Shown here: positions 1 through 8,650 of the stretch, piece after piece | Layout of the letters: every line of letters begins with the position of its first letter | Numbering within the stretch: the first letter of the stretch is position 1 | Assembly (NCBI GenBank): GCA_020636845.1 | Contig: JACJXD010000001.1 | Coordinates: forward strand, 310,001-374,000 | Length of the DNA stretch: 64,000 bases | DNA from: Bacteroidales bacterium | GTDB taxonomy: Bacteria; Bacteroidota; Bacteroidia; Bacteroidales; Tenuifilaceae | Reading direction: 5' to 3' | Made by a program: the position numbers and the translations under genes | Notes under the pieces: model-generated | Database searches by the model: none | What the model was told of the DNA's origin: nothing | What the model saw: the letters and a program-made list of their open reading frames with translations, nothing else

Positions 1-185
1 ACATAGCCTTTTACCTTTACGCCTAACTCTCCAATTTCCTTTTCCGTTGCAGAAAAAGCTTCGTTTACAGCAATATCGGTAAATGCAATATTACACCCTT
101 CCGATGCTAAGCGCAACGCAATGGCTTTTCCTATTCCTCTTGCAGCACCAGTAACAACGGCTGTTTTTCCTTCAAGTAATTTCAT
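1..185 (-). CDS. fabG: 3-oxoacyl-ACP reductase FabG, N-terminal fragment (runs off left edge)
   Basis: The first 61 codons of a short-chain dehydrogenase are visible; the rest lies beyond the left edge. The protein starts MKLLEGKTAVVTGAARGIGK, with the TGxxxGIG dinucleotide-binding loop of the classical SDR fold and an acidic residue at the end of strand 2 (FTDI). This opening is typical of FabG, the NADPH-dependent beta-ketoacyl-ACP reductase of fatty acid elongation, in Bacteroidota. The catalytic Ser-Tyr-Lys lies outside the window, so another SDR of the same subgroup is possible. A TAnnTTTG -7 box sits 27 bases upstream of the start. Confidence 0.75.
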   Translation of the reverse strand, partial: MKLLEGKTAVVTGAARGIGKAIALRLASEGCNIAFTDIAVNEAFSATEKEIGELGVKVKGY

Positions 186-211
186 ATTTAATCGGTTAAT
201 AGTTAACATGA

Positions 212-219
212 CAAAGGTA
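212..219 (-). promoter_or_regulatory. Bacteroidota -7 promoter element for fabG
   Basis: Read on the minus strand the bases are TACCTTTG, a match to TAnnTTTG, 27 bases before the fabG start. No clear -33 TTTG is seen at the right distance. Confidence 0.5.
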
Positions 220-377
220 AAAAAATTAATCAGTCCTTAGTAAACGGTTACATGGCTTTAATATTATTGGGTTTAAACAATATTATCCCCGAAAAGTTTT
301 AATTGATGTTCACCGTATATTCCGAAAATATCTATTATATTCACCAGTTGAAACGTGTTGTATAAAATTCCACTGCT

Positions 378-2714
378 ATGAAATTACGAATGAAATTACG
401 AAGTAAATTGCTTCTTTCCGTTTTATTGGTTGCAACTGTAGTTTTCTTGGTAAGCATAAGTTATTTAACCACTAAGTTGGAAACTATTACACTTCGCAAT
501 GCTTTTAAATATGTAGATGCAACAACTGCCGAATATTCTAATAAAATTAAAGCGGGGTTAGATAGCGAGATCGGAATGGCAAGATCCATGGCTCAAAGTT
601 TTACAAATTTCGAGGATTTATCGAAGGATGAACTTCGCTCCAGCATAGTGAGAATGATAAAGGGCGTAACGCTGCAAAATCCCGATTTTTTATCAACATG
701 GGTTAGTTGGCAATTAAAATATTACGATGAATCGTGGGACAAACCGTACGGACGTCAACGCTACACATACTATTGGGAAAACGGTAAAATGAGGTTTGTT
801 GATGAAAAGTTAAACCTCGATGGAGAAAACCCAGCAAGCGTATATTATCAAATTAAACAGAATAAAAAGGAAGTTGCTGTCGATCCATACTGGTACTCAT
901 ATACTGGCAGCGACAAAAGAATACTCGAAACCAGCCTTTGCGTTCCTTTAGTTAAAAACGATCAGTTTATTGCGCTATTCGGATTTGATGTAGAACTAGC
1001 ACGTTATCAGAATTTTATAAAAGATATAAAACCCTATACAGGTAGTTTTGCCATTTTGCTTTCTCAGGACGGAACTGTAGTCTCTCACACCGACTCAAGT
1101 TACATTGGAACCAAGATCGATAGCCTTTTTTCAAAAGAAACTGTTGGCGTAAGTATTATGGATACCATTGCAAAAGGCAAGGCATTTTCTTTTAATTTGC
1201 CAATCGAAGGAAAAGACTATTGGGCTTCGTTTTCGCCATTTCAAATTGGAACTTCCGATAATCATTGGTATTTAGCAATAATTTCACCAAAAGATGTTAT
1301 TATACAAGAAGCAAAAGATGTTGCGAAACGCTCGCGTGGAGTTATTATTGCCGGATTAGTAATTCTTGCCATAATTATTTGGTTAATATCCTTTAGCATT
1401 ACCCGTCCGCTTGTACGAGCTCGCAAAGTTCTGGGCGATTTGGCAAAAGGGAAAATTGACACTAAAAATAAAATTAACATTAAAACCGGTGATGAGGTTG
1501 AAGACATTGCAACATCAATAAACATTCTTATCGACAGTTTATCGAAAACAGCCAACTTTGCACGGGAAATCGGTGCAGGAAACTTAAACGTTCAGTATAA
1601 CAAACTAAGCGACAAAGATATTCTAGGAGAAGCATTGCTCGATATGCGTAAAAGTTTGGAGTACGCCAAAGAAATTGATGAAAACAGAAAGCAAGAAGAA
1701 GAAAAGAATAGATGGGCAAACGAAGGTATAGCTAAATTTGCCGAAATACTGCGCAATAACAACGAAAACTTACAGGATTTTACTTACGAAGTCATTCACA
1801 ACTTGGTTAAATACGTGGATTGCAATATGGGCGCAATATTCTTGGTAAACAACGATAACCCAAAAGACATTTTCTACGAAATGATGGCAAGTTATGCCTA
1901 CGAAAGAAGGAAATTTGAAGAAAAGCGAATTGATTACGGTGAAGGTTTAGTAGGACGTTGTGCTAAAGAATCCGAAACTATATACCTAACCGAAATTCCT
2001 GCCGATTACATTAAAATTGCATCAGGTCTGGGCGAAGAATCGCCAACCTCGCTCCTTCTAGTTCCAATGAAATTGAACGATGAGGTTTACGGCGTAATTG
2101 AAATGGCCTCGTTTGAGGATATTGAAAACTATAAGATTAAGTTTATCGAAAAAATCGGTGAAAGCATTGCTGCAACAATATCCAATGTTAAAATAAATGT
2201 AAGAACTGCTAAACTTCTCGAAGAATCCAGAATAAAATCAGAAGAGTTAGCCTCGCAGGAAGAAGAGTTAAGGCAAAATATGGAGGAGTTGCAGGCAACT
2301 CAAGAAGAATCCGCTAGAAAGAAAGCCGAAATGGAGAGTTTAATAAATGCCTTGCATTCTTCCAGCTATGTTATTGAATACGACAGAAATGGTAATATCA
2401 CTTCGGTAAATCAGGCATATCTATCGTTAACCGGTCAACCGGAAAAAGAAGTATTGGGTACACACCACACCGACAACCTAGAAATGACCGAAGAGCAAAA
2501 AATGAACTACCAAAAGTTTTGGAATGATTTGCTTAATGGTGTTATAAAGAAAGAAACCAATAAGGTAAACATTGGAGGTAAATCATATACTTTTATCGAA
2601 ACCTACTCACCCATCTATAACGAAAATCACCAAGTTGTTAAAATCCTAAAAATTGCACACAACATTACCGATTTTGTACAGGACGAAACCACAAAGAAAA
2701 AATCTAAAAAGTAA
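378..2714 (+). CDS. Cache-HAMP-GAF-PAS transmembrane sensor without output domain
   Basis: A 778-residue membrane sensor. It has an N-terminal membrane segment (about residues 10-30), an extracytoplasmic double-Cache-like domain with aromatic-rich motifs (YYDESWDKPYGR, DVELARYQNFI) to about 315, a second membrane helix (about 319-340), HAMP (about 341-395), GAF (about 450-600), a Glu-rich coiled coil (about 605-650) and a PAS domain (about 651-770). It then ends in a Lys-rich tail. No HisKA/HATPase, GGDEF or MCP hairpin is present, so the output must go through a partner or the coiled coil. ATG 378 is used; an in-frame ATG at 390 is an alternative because the MKLR motif is duplicated. It is followed by a hairpin terminator and stands alone as a transcription unit. 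The ligand is unknown. Confidence 0.75.
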   Translation: MKLRMKLRSKLLLSVLLVATVVFLVSISYLTTKLETITLRNAFKYVDATTAEYSNKIKAGLDSEIGMARSMAQSFTNFEDLSKDELRSSIVRMIKGVTLQNPDFLSTWVSWQLKYYDESWDKPYGRQRYTYYWENGKMRFVDEKLNLDGENPASVYYQIKQNKKEVAVDPYWYSYTGSDKRILETSLCVPLVKNDQFIALFGFDVELARYQNFIKDIKPYTGSFAILLSQDGTVVSHTDSSYIGTKIDSLFSKETVGVSIMDTIAKGKAFSFNLPIEGKDYWASFSPFQIGTSDNHWYLAIISPKDVIIQEAKDVAKRSRGVIIAGLVILAIIIWLISFSITRPLVRARKVLGDLAKGKIDTKNKINIKTGDEVEDIATSINILIDSLSKTANFAREIGAGNLNVQYNKLSDKDILGEALLDMRKSLEYAKEIDENRKQEEEKNRWANEGIAKFAEILRNNNENLQDFTYEVIHNLVKYVDCNMGAIFLVNNDNPKDIFYEMMASYAYERRKFEEKRIDYGEGLVGRCAKESETIYLTEIPADYIKIASGLGEESPTSLLLVPMKLNDEVYGVIEMASFEDIENYKIKFIEKIGESIAATISNVKINVRTAKLLEESRIKSEELASQEEELRQNMEELQATQEESARKKAEMESLINALHSSSYVIEYDRNGNITSVNQAYLSLTGQPEKEVLGTHHTDNLEMTEEQKMNYQKFWNDLLNGVIKKETNKVNIGGKSYTFIETYSPIYNENHQVVKILKIAHNITDFVQDETTKKKSKK

Positions 2715-2732
2715 ATTAATTCTTGGTATATG

Positions 2733-2759
2733 AAGGGGCTTATGCCCCTTTTTCTTTTT
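2733..2759 (+). terminator. hairpin terminator after the Cache sensor
   Basis: AAGGGGC-TTAT-GCCCCTT stem-loop followed by a T-rich run. The same hairpin recurs at 3061-3080 as part of a larger repeat. Confidence 0.65.
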
Positions 2760-3056
2760 GCATTACGCTTAATTTTCATTTACTGCCTAAATCCCTGACA
2801 GGGTTTAAAACCCTGTCAGAGGTAAGGAACACACAAAACGCGGAGGAGGACGTTCTGTCAGCCTTGCCGAAACCTAACTACAACGAAATCACAGATTTCG
2901 CCGAGCAAAAAGAGGGTTACCATTTTCATTTACTGCCTAAATTAAATCCCTGACAGGGTTTTGAACCCCAGGGGTAAAGAAACACGAGGATGCCCTCGCC
3001 AACCTCGCTGAAACCTAACTACATCGAAGTTCATGCTTCGCCAAGCAAGGGTATAT

Positions 3057-3080
3057 GAAAAAAGGGGCTTATGCCCCTTT
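3057..3080 (-). terminator. hairpin terminator of the DUF6588-like gene
   Basis: On the minus strand AAAGGGGC-ATAA-GCCCCTTT runs into a T tract, 29 bases after the stop codon of the gene at 3109-4083. Confidence 0.65.
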
Positions 3081-3108
3081 CCCTTTTTGTATTAAACACA
3101 TTCATTCA

Positions 3109-4083
3109 TTACCTAAAATTAATTCCCACACCGGCATTTGCCACCGAATATTTACCAAATGCATAATCGAAATGGAATGCCAAAACGGCGAGTTTAATTC
3201 GAAGTCCAATATTGGCATTAACCCCATTGTTTTTAAACTCAAGCGATATAGGATCGGTAACAGATACTCCGCTAAAATCGTAAGTTCCTTTTACATCTAC
3301 ATTTGTTTTCGATTTGTTAAAGCCTACTCCGGCATATACCGTTAATACCGGTATCGATTTTGAAATTAACAATTTACCTGTAAAACCATTAGCCTTAAAC
3401 GTTAACTCTTTATGTTGTGAAGAATTAATATCAAATGATGATGAAAAATTTGAATACCCTAATAACACCGACATGCTAAACGGCAAAGCCTTAAATACCG
3501 GAATAAACTCCTTAAATTCGTTTTTAATACCTATTCCCCACATACTAAAGTTACCAATATCGGACACCTCTACTTTTGGGAAAAAACGACCAATTATTTC
3601 GGTATGAAAAGGTAACCCAACGCCAACTTGTACTATTGGTGCAGGAACAAACTGAAGGTTTGCGCCCTGTGGCAATTGTAATTCATTCGAACCCGTTGCT
3701 TTGTCCACCAGGGAAATGCCCCCAGATTTTTCCCCTGTAACGGTTGGCGACATGTACTGACTATTATCCTTCAGTTCCCAATATTCAAGGTTCATTTTAG
3801 ACACATCAAATTTTCTTGTCGATGAAGGAGTAAGAGTTACCGGAATAGTAAAGGTTATGTCAAATCCTACTAACTTATGAGGTTTTGCAGAGTTATACCA
3901 GCCATTATTTAAACTTGTTCCAAAACTCTCGGCTAAAGGATCTAGGTAAGCCTTTGCTAAGGCTGATGCATCGTTAACGTTTCCTGTTAATAACTGCTCT
4001 ACTTCTGTTTGCCCGTAAGCATTTGGTAAAAATACAGATACGAGCAACACACTCGTGAGGACAATAGGGAACAACTTTTTCAT
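3109..4083 (-). CDS. secreted beta-rich protein of the DUF6588 type
   Basis: 324 residues with a clear Sec signal peptide (MKKLFPIVLTSVLLVSVFLP, cleavage likely after NAYG-Q) and no lipobox. The mature part is rich in alternating aromatic/small beta strands (VQVGVGLPFHTEIIGRF, MSVLLGYSNF, LTVYAGVGFN, LAFHFDYAFG) and ends in R after a beta segment (VGINFR). This is typical of Bacteroidota outer-membrane barrel-like proteins. The layout resembles the DUF6588 family; that family call is from memory. Function unknown. It is a single-gene unit with its own terminator. Confidence 0.65.
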   Translation of the reverse strand: MKKLFPIVLTSVLLVSVFLPNAYGQTEVEQLLTGNVNDASALAKAYLDPLAESFGTSLNNGWYNSAKPHKLVGFDITFTIPVTLTPSSTRKFDVSKMNLEYWELKDNSQYMSPTVTGEKSGGISLVDKATGSNELQLPQGANLQFVPAPIVQVGVGLPFHTEIIGRFFPKVEVSDIGNFSMWGIGIKNEFKEFIPVFKALPFSMSVLLGYSNFSSSFDINSSQHKELTFKANGFTGKLLISKSIPVLTVYAGVGFNKSKTNVDVKGTYDFSGVSVTDPISLEFKNNGVNANIGLRIKLAVLAFHFDYAFGKYSVANAGVGINFR

Positions 4084-4192
4084 ATCATATTTGATTTTGA
4101 TTAATATTCTTATTTAAACAAATGTACAAATGTTTTAGTTTGAAAAAAATATAGCACGCCTAATTTATTATATCATACATAAAAAAATGGAG

Positions 4193-4200
4193 TATTTTTG
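4193..4200 (+). promoter_or_regulatory. -7 promoter element for rarA-kdsA, almost touching the start codon
   Basis: TATTTTTG matches TAnnTTTG and ends 6 bases before ATG 4207. If used, the mRNA would be leaderless or carry only a few leader bases. Confidence 0.5.
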
Positions 4201-4206
4201 TACCAA

Positions 4207-5487
4207 ATGGTAAACATTCCTTTAGCAGAACGAATGCGTCCAAAAAGTTTGGACGAATATGTGGGCCAATCACATTTGGTTGGCGATGGTAGCGTTTTGC
4301 GAGAAATGATTGCATCGGGAAATATTAGCTCCTTTATTCTTTGGGGCCCTCCGGGCGTTGGGAAGACTACTCTAGCCAGAATTGTTGCAAATGAACTAAA
4401 CCGACCATTTTATACGTTAAGTGCTATTAATGCGGGCGTAAAAGATGTACGCGAAGTTATTGAGAAGGCTAAATCGCAGCGTTATTTTTCAACTCCATCG
4501 CCCATTCTGTTTATCGATGAAATTCATCGCTTTAGCAAATCACAGCAAGATTCTTTACTTGGCGCTGTGGAACAAGGCATTGTAACACTGATTGGAGCAA
4601 CAACCGAAAATCCTTCATTCGAAGTTATTTCCCCGCTGCTTTCCCGATGTCAAGTGTATATACTAAAACCGCTTGACGAAGATGAATTGCTTACCTTACT
4701 AAAACGGGCTATTACAAACGATACAGAATTAAAGAAGTTCTCATTCGAAATAAAGGAAACCGAGGCCATGTTCAGGTTCTCCGGCGGCGATGCCCGTAAA
4801 CTTTACAACATTATGGAACTGTTGGTGGGCGTAAACACATCGAGTAACAAAATTGAAATAACCAACCAGCAGGTTACCAATATCCTCCAGGAAAATATAG
4901 CCACATACGATAAAAATGGCGATCAACATTACGATATAATCTCCGCATTCATAAAATCCGTTAGAGGAAGCGATCCTAACGCTGCCGTATATTGGTTAGC
5001 CCGAATGATTGAAGGCGGAGAAGATCCACTCTTTATTGCCCGTAGGCTGGTTATTCTGGCTTCCGAAGACATTGGGTTGGCAAACCCCAATGCTTTGCTT
5101 ATGGCAACCAACTGCTTTCAAGCAGTACATTCCATAGGAATGCCCGAAGCACGAATAATACTTTCGGAGGCAACCATATACCTTGCCACCAGCCCTAAAA
5201 GTAACTCAGCCTATCAAGCAATAAACGATGCGCTGCAACTGGTAAGTAAAACAGGAAACTTATCGGTTCCTTTACATATACGTAATGCGCCTACTCAATT
5301 GATGAAAAAATTAGGCTACGGTGCCGATTATAAGTATGCCCACAGTTATAATGGCAACTTTGTGTATCAAGAATTTTTCCCCGAATCCTTATCGAATACA
5401 ACTCTTTATTCACCTCAGGAAAATCCAAGAGAAAAAGATATTTTACAACGACTAAAATTACTTTGGAAAAACAAGTATAAATATTAA
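4207..5487 (+). CDS. rarA: replication-associated recombination protein A (RarA/MgsA AAA+ ATPase)
   Basis: About 426 residues, the usual RarA length. It opens PLAERMRPKSLDEYVGQ, the family signature. Walker A is GPPGVGKTT (about 47-55), Walker B is LFIDEIHRF (about 101-109), and sensor 1 is GATTENPSF (about 130). The C-terminal half carries the RarA helical and tetramerisation region (AVYWLARMIEGGEDPLFIAR). RarA acts at stalled replication forks on single-stranded DNA and with SSB/RecQ-type partners. I chose ATG 4207 over a TTG three codons upstream because the TTG overlaps the -7 element and the family normally begins just before PLAERMRP. kdsA follows 10 bases after the stop, so the two are probably co-transcribed. 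Confidence 0.93.
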   Translation: MVNIPLAERMRPKSLDEYVGQSHLVGDGSVLREMIASGNISSFILWGPPGVGKTTLARIVANELNRPFYTLSAINAGVKDVREVIEKAKSQRYFSTPSPILFIDEIHRFSKSQQDSLLGAVEQGIVTLIGATTENPSFEVISPLLSRCQVYILKPLDEDELLTLLKRAITNDTELKKFSFEIKETEAMFRFSGGDARKLYNIMELLVGVNTSSNKIEITNQQVTNILQENIATYDKNGDQHYDIISAFIKSVRGSDPNAAVYWLARMIEGGEDPLFIARRLVILASEDIGLANPNALLMATNCFQAVHSIGMPEARIILSEATIYLATSPKSNSAYQAINDALQLVSKTGNLSVPLHIRNAPTQLMKKLGYGADYKYAHSYNGNFVYQEFFPESLSNTTLYSPQENPREKDILQRLKLLWKNKYKY

Positions 5488-5497
5488 ACATCAAAAT

Positions 5498-6322
5498 ATG
5501 AATGTATTAGGAAGTATTGACAAAATTAAAAATTTAGATTCTGGAAACTTCTTTCTATTGGCAGGCCCTTGTGTTGTGGAAGGCGAAGACATTACCTTCT
5601 CCATTGCCGAAAAAGTAAAAAGCATTACGGAAAGGCTAAAAATCCCATATATTTTCAAAGCATCTTATAGAAAAGCTAATCGTTCCCGTATAGATTCCTT
5701 TTCGGGTTTAGGCAACGAAAAAGCACTAAAAATATTAAGGCAAGTAAGGGAAAAATTCGACTTACCGGTTGTTACAGATATTCATAGCGCACAGGAAGCA
5801 GCCGTTGCTGCCGAATATGTTGATGTGTTACAAATTCCCGCTTTTTTATGCCGACAAACAGATTTGCTTATTGCTGCCGCCGAAACTGGTAAAGTTGTAA
5901 ATATTAAAAAAGGACAATTTGTATCACCGGAGTCCATGAAATTCGCAGCTCAAAAGGTTATAGATTCCGGAAATCAAAAGGTTATGCTAACTGACAGAGG
6001 AACTCAATTTGGATATCAAGACTTAATTGTGGACTTTAGAGGAATACCTACCATGAAAGCATTTGGCTATCCGGTAATTGTAGATTGCACACACTCGCTC
6101 CAACAACCCAATCAAACATCTGGAGTAACTGGAGGCAAGCCGGAACTAATTGAGACCATTGCCCGTGCTGCAATTGTAACCGGAGCCGATGGACTTTTTC
6201 TGGAAACCCATCCCAATCCATCGCAAGCATTATCGGATGGTGCCAACATGCTAAACTTAAAATACCTAGAAAATTTACTTGAACGATTGGTTAAAATTCG
6301 TCAGGTTATTCGGGACTTTTAA
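5498..6322 (+). CDS. kdsA: 3-deoxy-8-phosphooctulonate synthase (KDO-8-P synthase)
   Basis: 274 residues. It condenses phosphoenolpyruvate with arabinose 5-phosphate to KDO-8-phosphate for the lipid A inner core, so the cell makes LPS. Visible motifs are AGPCVVEGED (about 22-31), FKASYRKANRS (about 54-64), TDIHS, IPAFLCRQTDLL, TDRGTQFGY and HSLQQPN. A cysteine in AGPC, where the metal-independent enterobacterial enzymes have asparagine, suggests the metal-dependent class. It sits 10 bases behind rarA, and its 3' end overlaps that of the convergent kinase gene by 17 bases. Confidence 0.95.
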   Translation: MNVLGSIDKIKNLDSGNFFLLAGPCVVEGEDITFSIAEKVKSITERLKIPYIFKASYRKANRSRIDSFSGLGNEKALKILRQVREKFDLPVVTDIHSAQEAAVAAEYVDVLQIPAFLCRQTDLLIAAAETGKVVNIKKGQFVSPESMKFAAQKVIDSGNQKVMLTDRGTQFGYQDLIVDFRGIPTMKAFGYPVIVDCTHSLQQPNQTSGVTGGKPELIETIARAAIVTGADGLFLETHPNPSQALSDGANMLNLKYLENLLERLVKIRQVIRDF

Positions 6323-7727
6323 CCGAAACATTAAACAAATCGTGTATTTTTTGCTTCAGTAACAGGGCATTTATAGGCTTTGATACGTAGTCGTCGCACC
6401 CAGCCTCAAAGCATCGAATATTGTCGTGAGGCAATGCATAAGCAGTTTGTGCAATTATTGGAATATTTGGCCTTTGCGCTTTAATTTGACGAGTGGCTTC
6501 ATAACCATCGATAATGGGCATTTGAATATCCATTAGAATTAAGTCCACATCGCATTGTTTTATCAAGGTTTTATCGACAACCTCTTGCCCATTTCTAGCC
6601 CAAATAACTTCTGCGCCAGTTTCGCCAATAACAGCAGCAAGGTAACGGAAATTTGCTTCCATATCTTCCGCTATTAAAATATGCTTACCCTTCCAGTAGT
6701 AATTTTGTTCGGCAGGCTTATATATTATAGAACCATCGGTAGCATTTACTTTATGTTGATACGGAAGTGTAAAGTAGAAAGTAGTTCCTTCCCCCTCTTT
6801 CGATTCAAACCAAATATCGCCACCCAAAAGATTTACCACATTTTTACTAATATAAAGCCCTATTCCGGTTCCCCCGTACTTACGAGTGGAACCTTCTTGT
6901 ACCTGCCTAAAGCGTTCAAAAATAATATCCTTTTTATCTGCTGGAATTCCGATACCCGTATCGCGCACAAAAAATTCAATTTTATTCCCCTCTTGCTTAT
7001 TAATGTATCCAAATTCAACATATCCTTTCTCTGTAAATTTCAGGGCATTGCTAATTAAATTCACTAAGACTTGCCTTAGTCGCTGCGAATCGGTATAAAA
7101 AACATTTGCTTCATCATCATTCAGATTTAACAGCCGAATGTTGATATGCTCCTTTTCCTGCTTAAATTTAACTTCGTTAAAAAAGGTATATACATCAAAC
7201 ATCAAATCCTCCAAGTTACACTCACCTATATTAATAGGCATTTGTCCGGCATCAATTCGAGATATATCGATAATATCGTCGATTAAATTTACCAACATCA
7301 TTCCATTGTGATAAATAATATCGATATACCTTTCGCGTTTATCAGCAGATTCTTCATTTTTTAACAATTGGGCAAAGCCTAAAATGCCGTTCATTGGTGT
7401 TCGAATTTCGTGGCTCATGTTTGCCAAAAAATTCGATTTTAAGATGTCCGCTTCTTCCGACTTTAATTTTGATTGTATGAGAGCCTCGTGTAAGTGATCT
7501 TGCTCTATGAGTTCTTTGGAAATGGTTAAATTCAACTCATCATTTTCTATTTGTAACTCTTTGCACCTTAACTTTAAATTTTTTAACTCTTCTTGCAATG
7601 TCTCATTTTGACTTACAGAAAAAGAATCCTTTTGAGATCTTAACTTTCTGTAAATGAAAACATACCGACATGTTAGGCACGCCAGTATTACTGCTAGAAT
7701 AGACAAAGAAATTAACCAAAATAGCAT
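6306..7727 (-). CDS. membrane-anchored hybrid histidine kinase with receiver domain
   Basis: 473 residues. There is one N-terminal membrane helix (about 2-24) and a short coiled coil (about 40-85), then HisKA with phospho-acceptor His in SHEIRTPMNG (about 105), HATPase_c with N box (RLRQVLVNLISNALKF), G1 (DTGIGIP) and G2 (GGTGIGLYISK), then a receiver domain from about 346 with acidic pair AED, phospho-Asp in LMDIQMP (about 398) and SKPI lysine (about 460). No periplasmic sensor domain exists, so the signal is likely cytoplasmic or partner-derived. No Hpt or DNA-binding partner is adjacent. It converges on kdsA with a 17-base overlap. Confidence 0.88.
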   Translation of the reverse strand: MLFWLISLSILAVILACLTCRYVFIYRKLRSQKDSFSVSQNETLQEELKNLKLRCKELQIENDELNLTISKELIEQDHLHEALIQSKLKSEEADILKSNFLANMSHEIRTPMNGILGFAQLLKNEESADKRERYIDIIYHNGMMLVNLIDDIIDISRIDAGQMPINIGECNLEDLMFDVYTFFNEVKFKQEKEHINIRLLNLNDDEANVFYTDSQRLRQVLVNLISNALKFTEKGYVEFGYINKQEGNKIEFFVRDTGIGIPADKKDIIFERFRQVQEGSTRKYGGTGIGLYISKNVVNLLGGDIWFESKEGEGTTFYFTLPYQHKVNATDGSIIYKPAEQNYYWKGKHILIAEDMEANFRYLAAVIGETGAEVIWARNGQEVVDKTLIKQCDVDLILMDIQMPIIDGYEATRQIKAQRPNIPIIAQTAYALPHDNIRCFEAGCDDYVSKPINALLLKQKIHDLFNVSVKSPE

Positions 7728-7867
7728 ATAACCAATAAGTTGATACTACACCTACTTTATTTCAAATGCTATTAAATGTAGTAACTTTTAAATGCTTTAA
7801 CAATTTAAGAATTTGTTTTTTACTTAAACGGAACAAAAACTAGTACGAACACCCCATTTTTGTTGAT

Positions 7868-7899
7868 AAAAAAATCTCCTATTGTTTAGGAGATTTTTT
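7868..7899 (-). terminator. terminator of the outer-membrane barrel gene
   Basis: ATCTCCTA/TAGGAGAT stem flanked by A and T tracts, 27 bases past the stop of the gene at 7926-8594. The T tracts on both sides could make it work in both directions. Confidence 0.75.
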
Positions 7900-7925
7900 A
7901 TTAAATGTAAGATATGTTTGTCTTT

Positions 7926-8594
7926 TTAAAAGAAAAGTCCAACGCTAAATATAAACTGAGGATTTCGTTGATCGAATTTATAGTTGGTACCACCCAAATT
8001 AATTCCGGAACCAAGCTTACTTAAGTTTCCCTCATATTTCACATCAAGGGTTAACTTCTTCAAAATATCAAGGCCAACTCCAACCTGATAGCCAAATGTA
8101 GCATTGCTGAATTTGTCTTCGTAGGTTTCCGTTGTTAAATCCTTTAGTTTGTCTTTCAATCCATCGTTCTCACTAAGCATAATTGAAGCAACAGGTCCAA
8201 AACCAATTCTTGCCGGACCAAACTTCCACCCAACAATAACCGGAATATCAACCTTGTTAAACTTTTGAACTTCATTGTACACCTCGCTTGTTGATACATC
8301 TGATAAAACCACTTCGCCCTCCGAATGGGTAAACATTACTTCAGGCTGAATAAACATGCCCATAATTTGAATTCGTCCAAAAAATCCCAACTGCATTCCT
8401 AATTTTGAATCTCCCTGTTCAATGGCAAAGTCTTTAACTCCATCAACAGTTGTAAGTCCGCTAAGTGTAGTTTTATCGAATTTTACTTTGGAAGATGTTA
8501 CCCCTCCCTTAAAGCCAAACCGTAAAAACTGGGCTTGTGAAATGTTTACTGTAAACACCGCAAGCAAAACAATTAGTATCTTTTTCATAGTCAT
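7926..8594 (-). CDS. porin-family outer-membrane beta-barrel protein
   Basis: 222 residues with a signal peptide (KKILIVLLAVFTVNISQA, cleavage before QF). The mature part has the opening FRFGFKGGVTSSKV-type strand and many alternating strands (GMQLGFFGRIQI, IPVIVGWKFGPARIGFGP, FGYQVGVGLDI, LTLDVKYEGNLSKLG). It ends FIFSVGLFF, a terminal aromatic as expected for barrel insertion. This fits the OMP_b-brl_2 type of small Bacteroidota outer-membrane proteins. Either M1 or M3 (MKKILI) could be the start; M3 gives the more usual signal peptide. No ligand can be inferred. Confidence 0.8.
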   Translation of the reverse strand: MTMKKILIVLLAVFTVNISQAQFLRFGFKGGVTSSKVKFDKTTLSGLTTVDGVKDFAIEQGDSKLGMQLGFFGRIQIMGMFIQPEVMFTHSEGEVVLSDVSTSEVYNEVQKFNKVDIPVIVGWKFGPARIGFGPVASIMLSENDGLKDKLKDLTTETYEDKFSNATFGYQVGVGLDILKKLTLDVKYEGNLSKLGSGINLGGTNYKFDQRNPQFIFSVGLFF

Positions 8595-8650
8595 AAAAGT
8601 TTTATAAAATATTGGTTATGATATATCTCGTTTTCAAATATCGTGCAAAA

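Larger units (their letters stand above)
2724..3090. repeat. composite intergenic repeat block (two units, about 141-150 base period)
   Basis: This gap between two genes has no convincing coding sequence. It holds two imperfect copies of one unit. The shared parts are a tatatgaa + GGGGCTTATGCCCC hairpin (2727-2750 and 3052-3079), an 18-base tag TTCATTTACTGCCTAAAT (ending 2792 and 2942), a CCCTGACAGGG palindrome (about 2793-2819, and a decayed copy 2948-2975), and GAAACCTAACTACA (2869-2882 and 3010-3023) followed by a CGAA...TTCGCC hairpin and AGCAA. The tag and palindrome also occur near 45.1 kb. Two short open frames inside begin alike only because of the repeat. Confidence 0.7.

Noticed and set aside
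2723..3345. Two short forward open frames with similar starts (GAYAPFSFCI and GAYAPFPFCI)
   Set aside because: They start in the repeated hairpin, and the second runs over the reverse-strand DUF6588-like gene. The similarity comes from the DNA repeat, not from a protein family.
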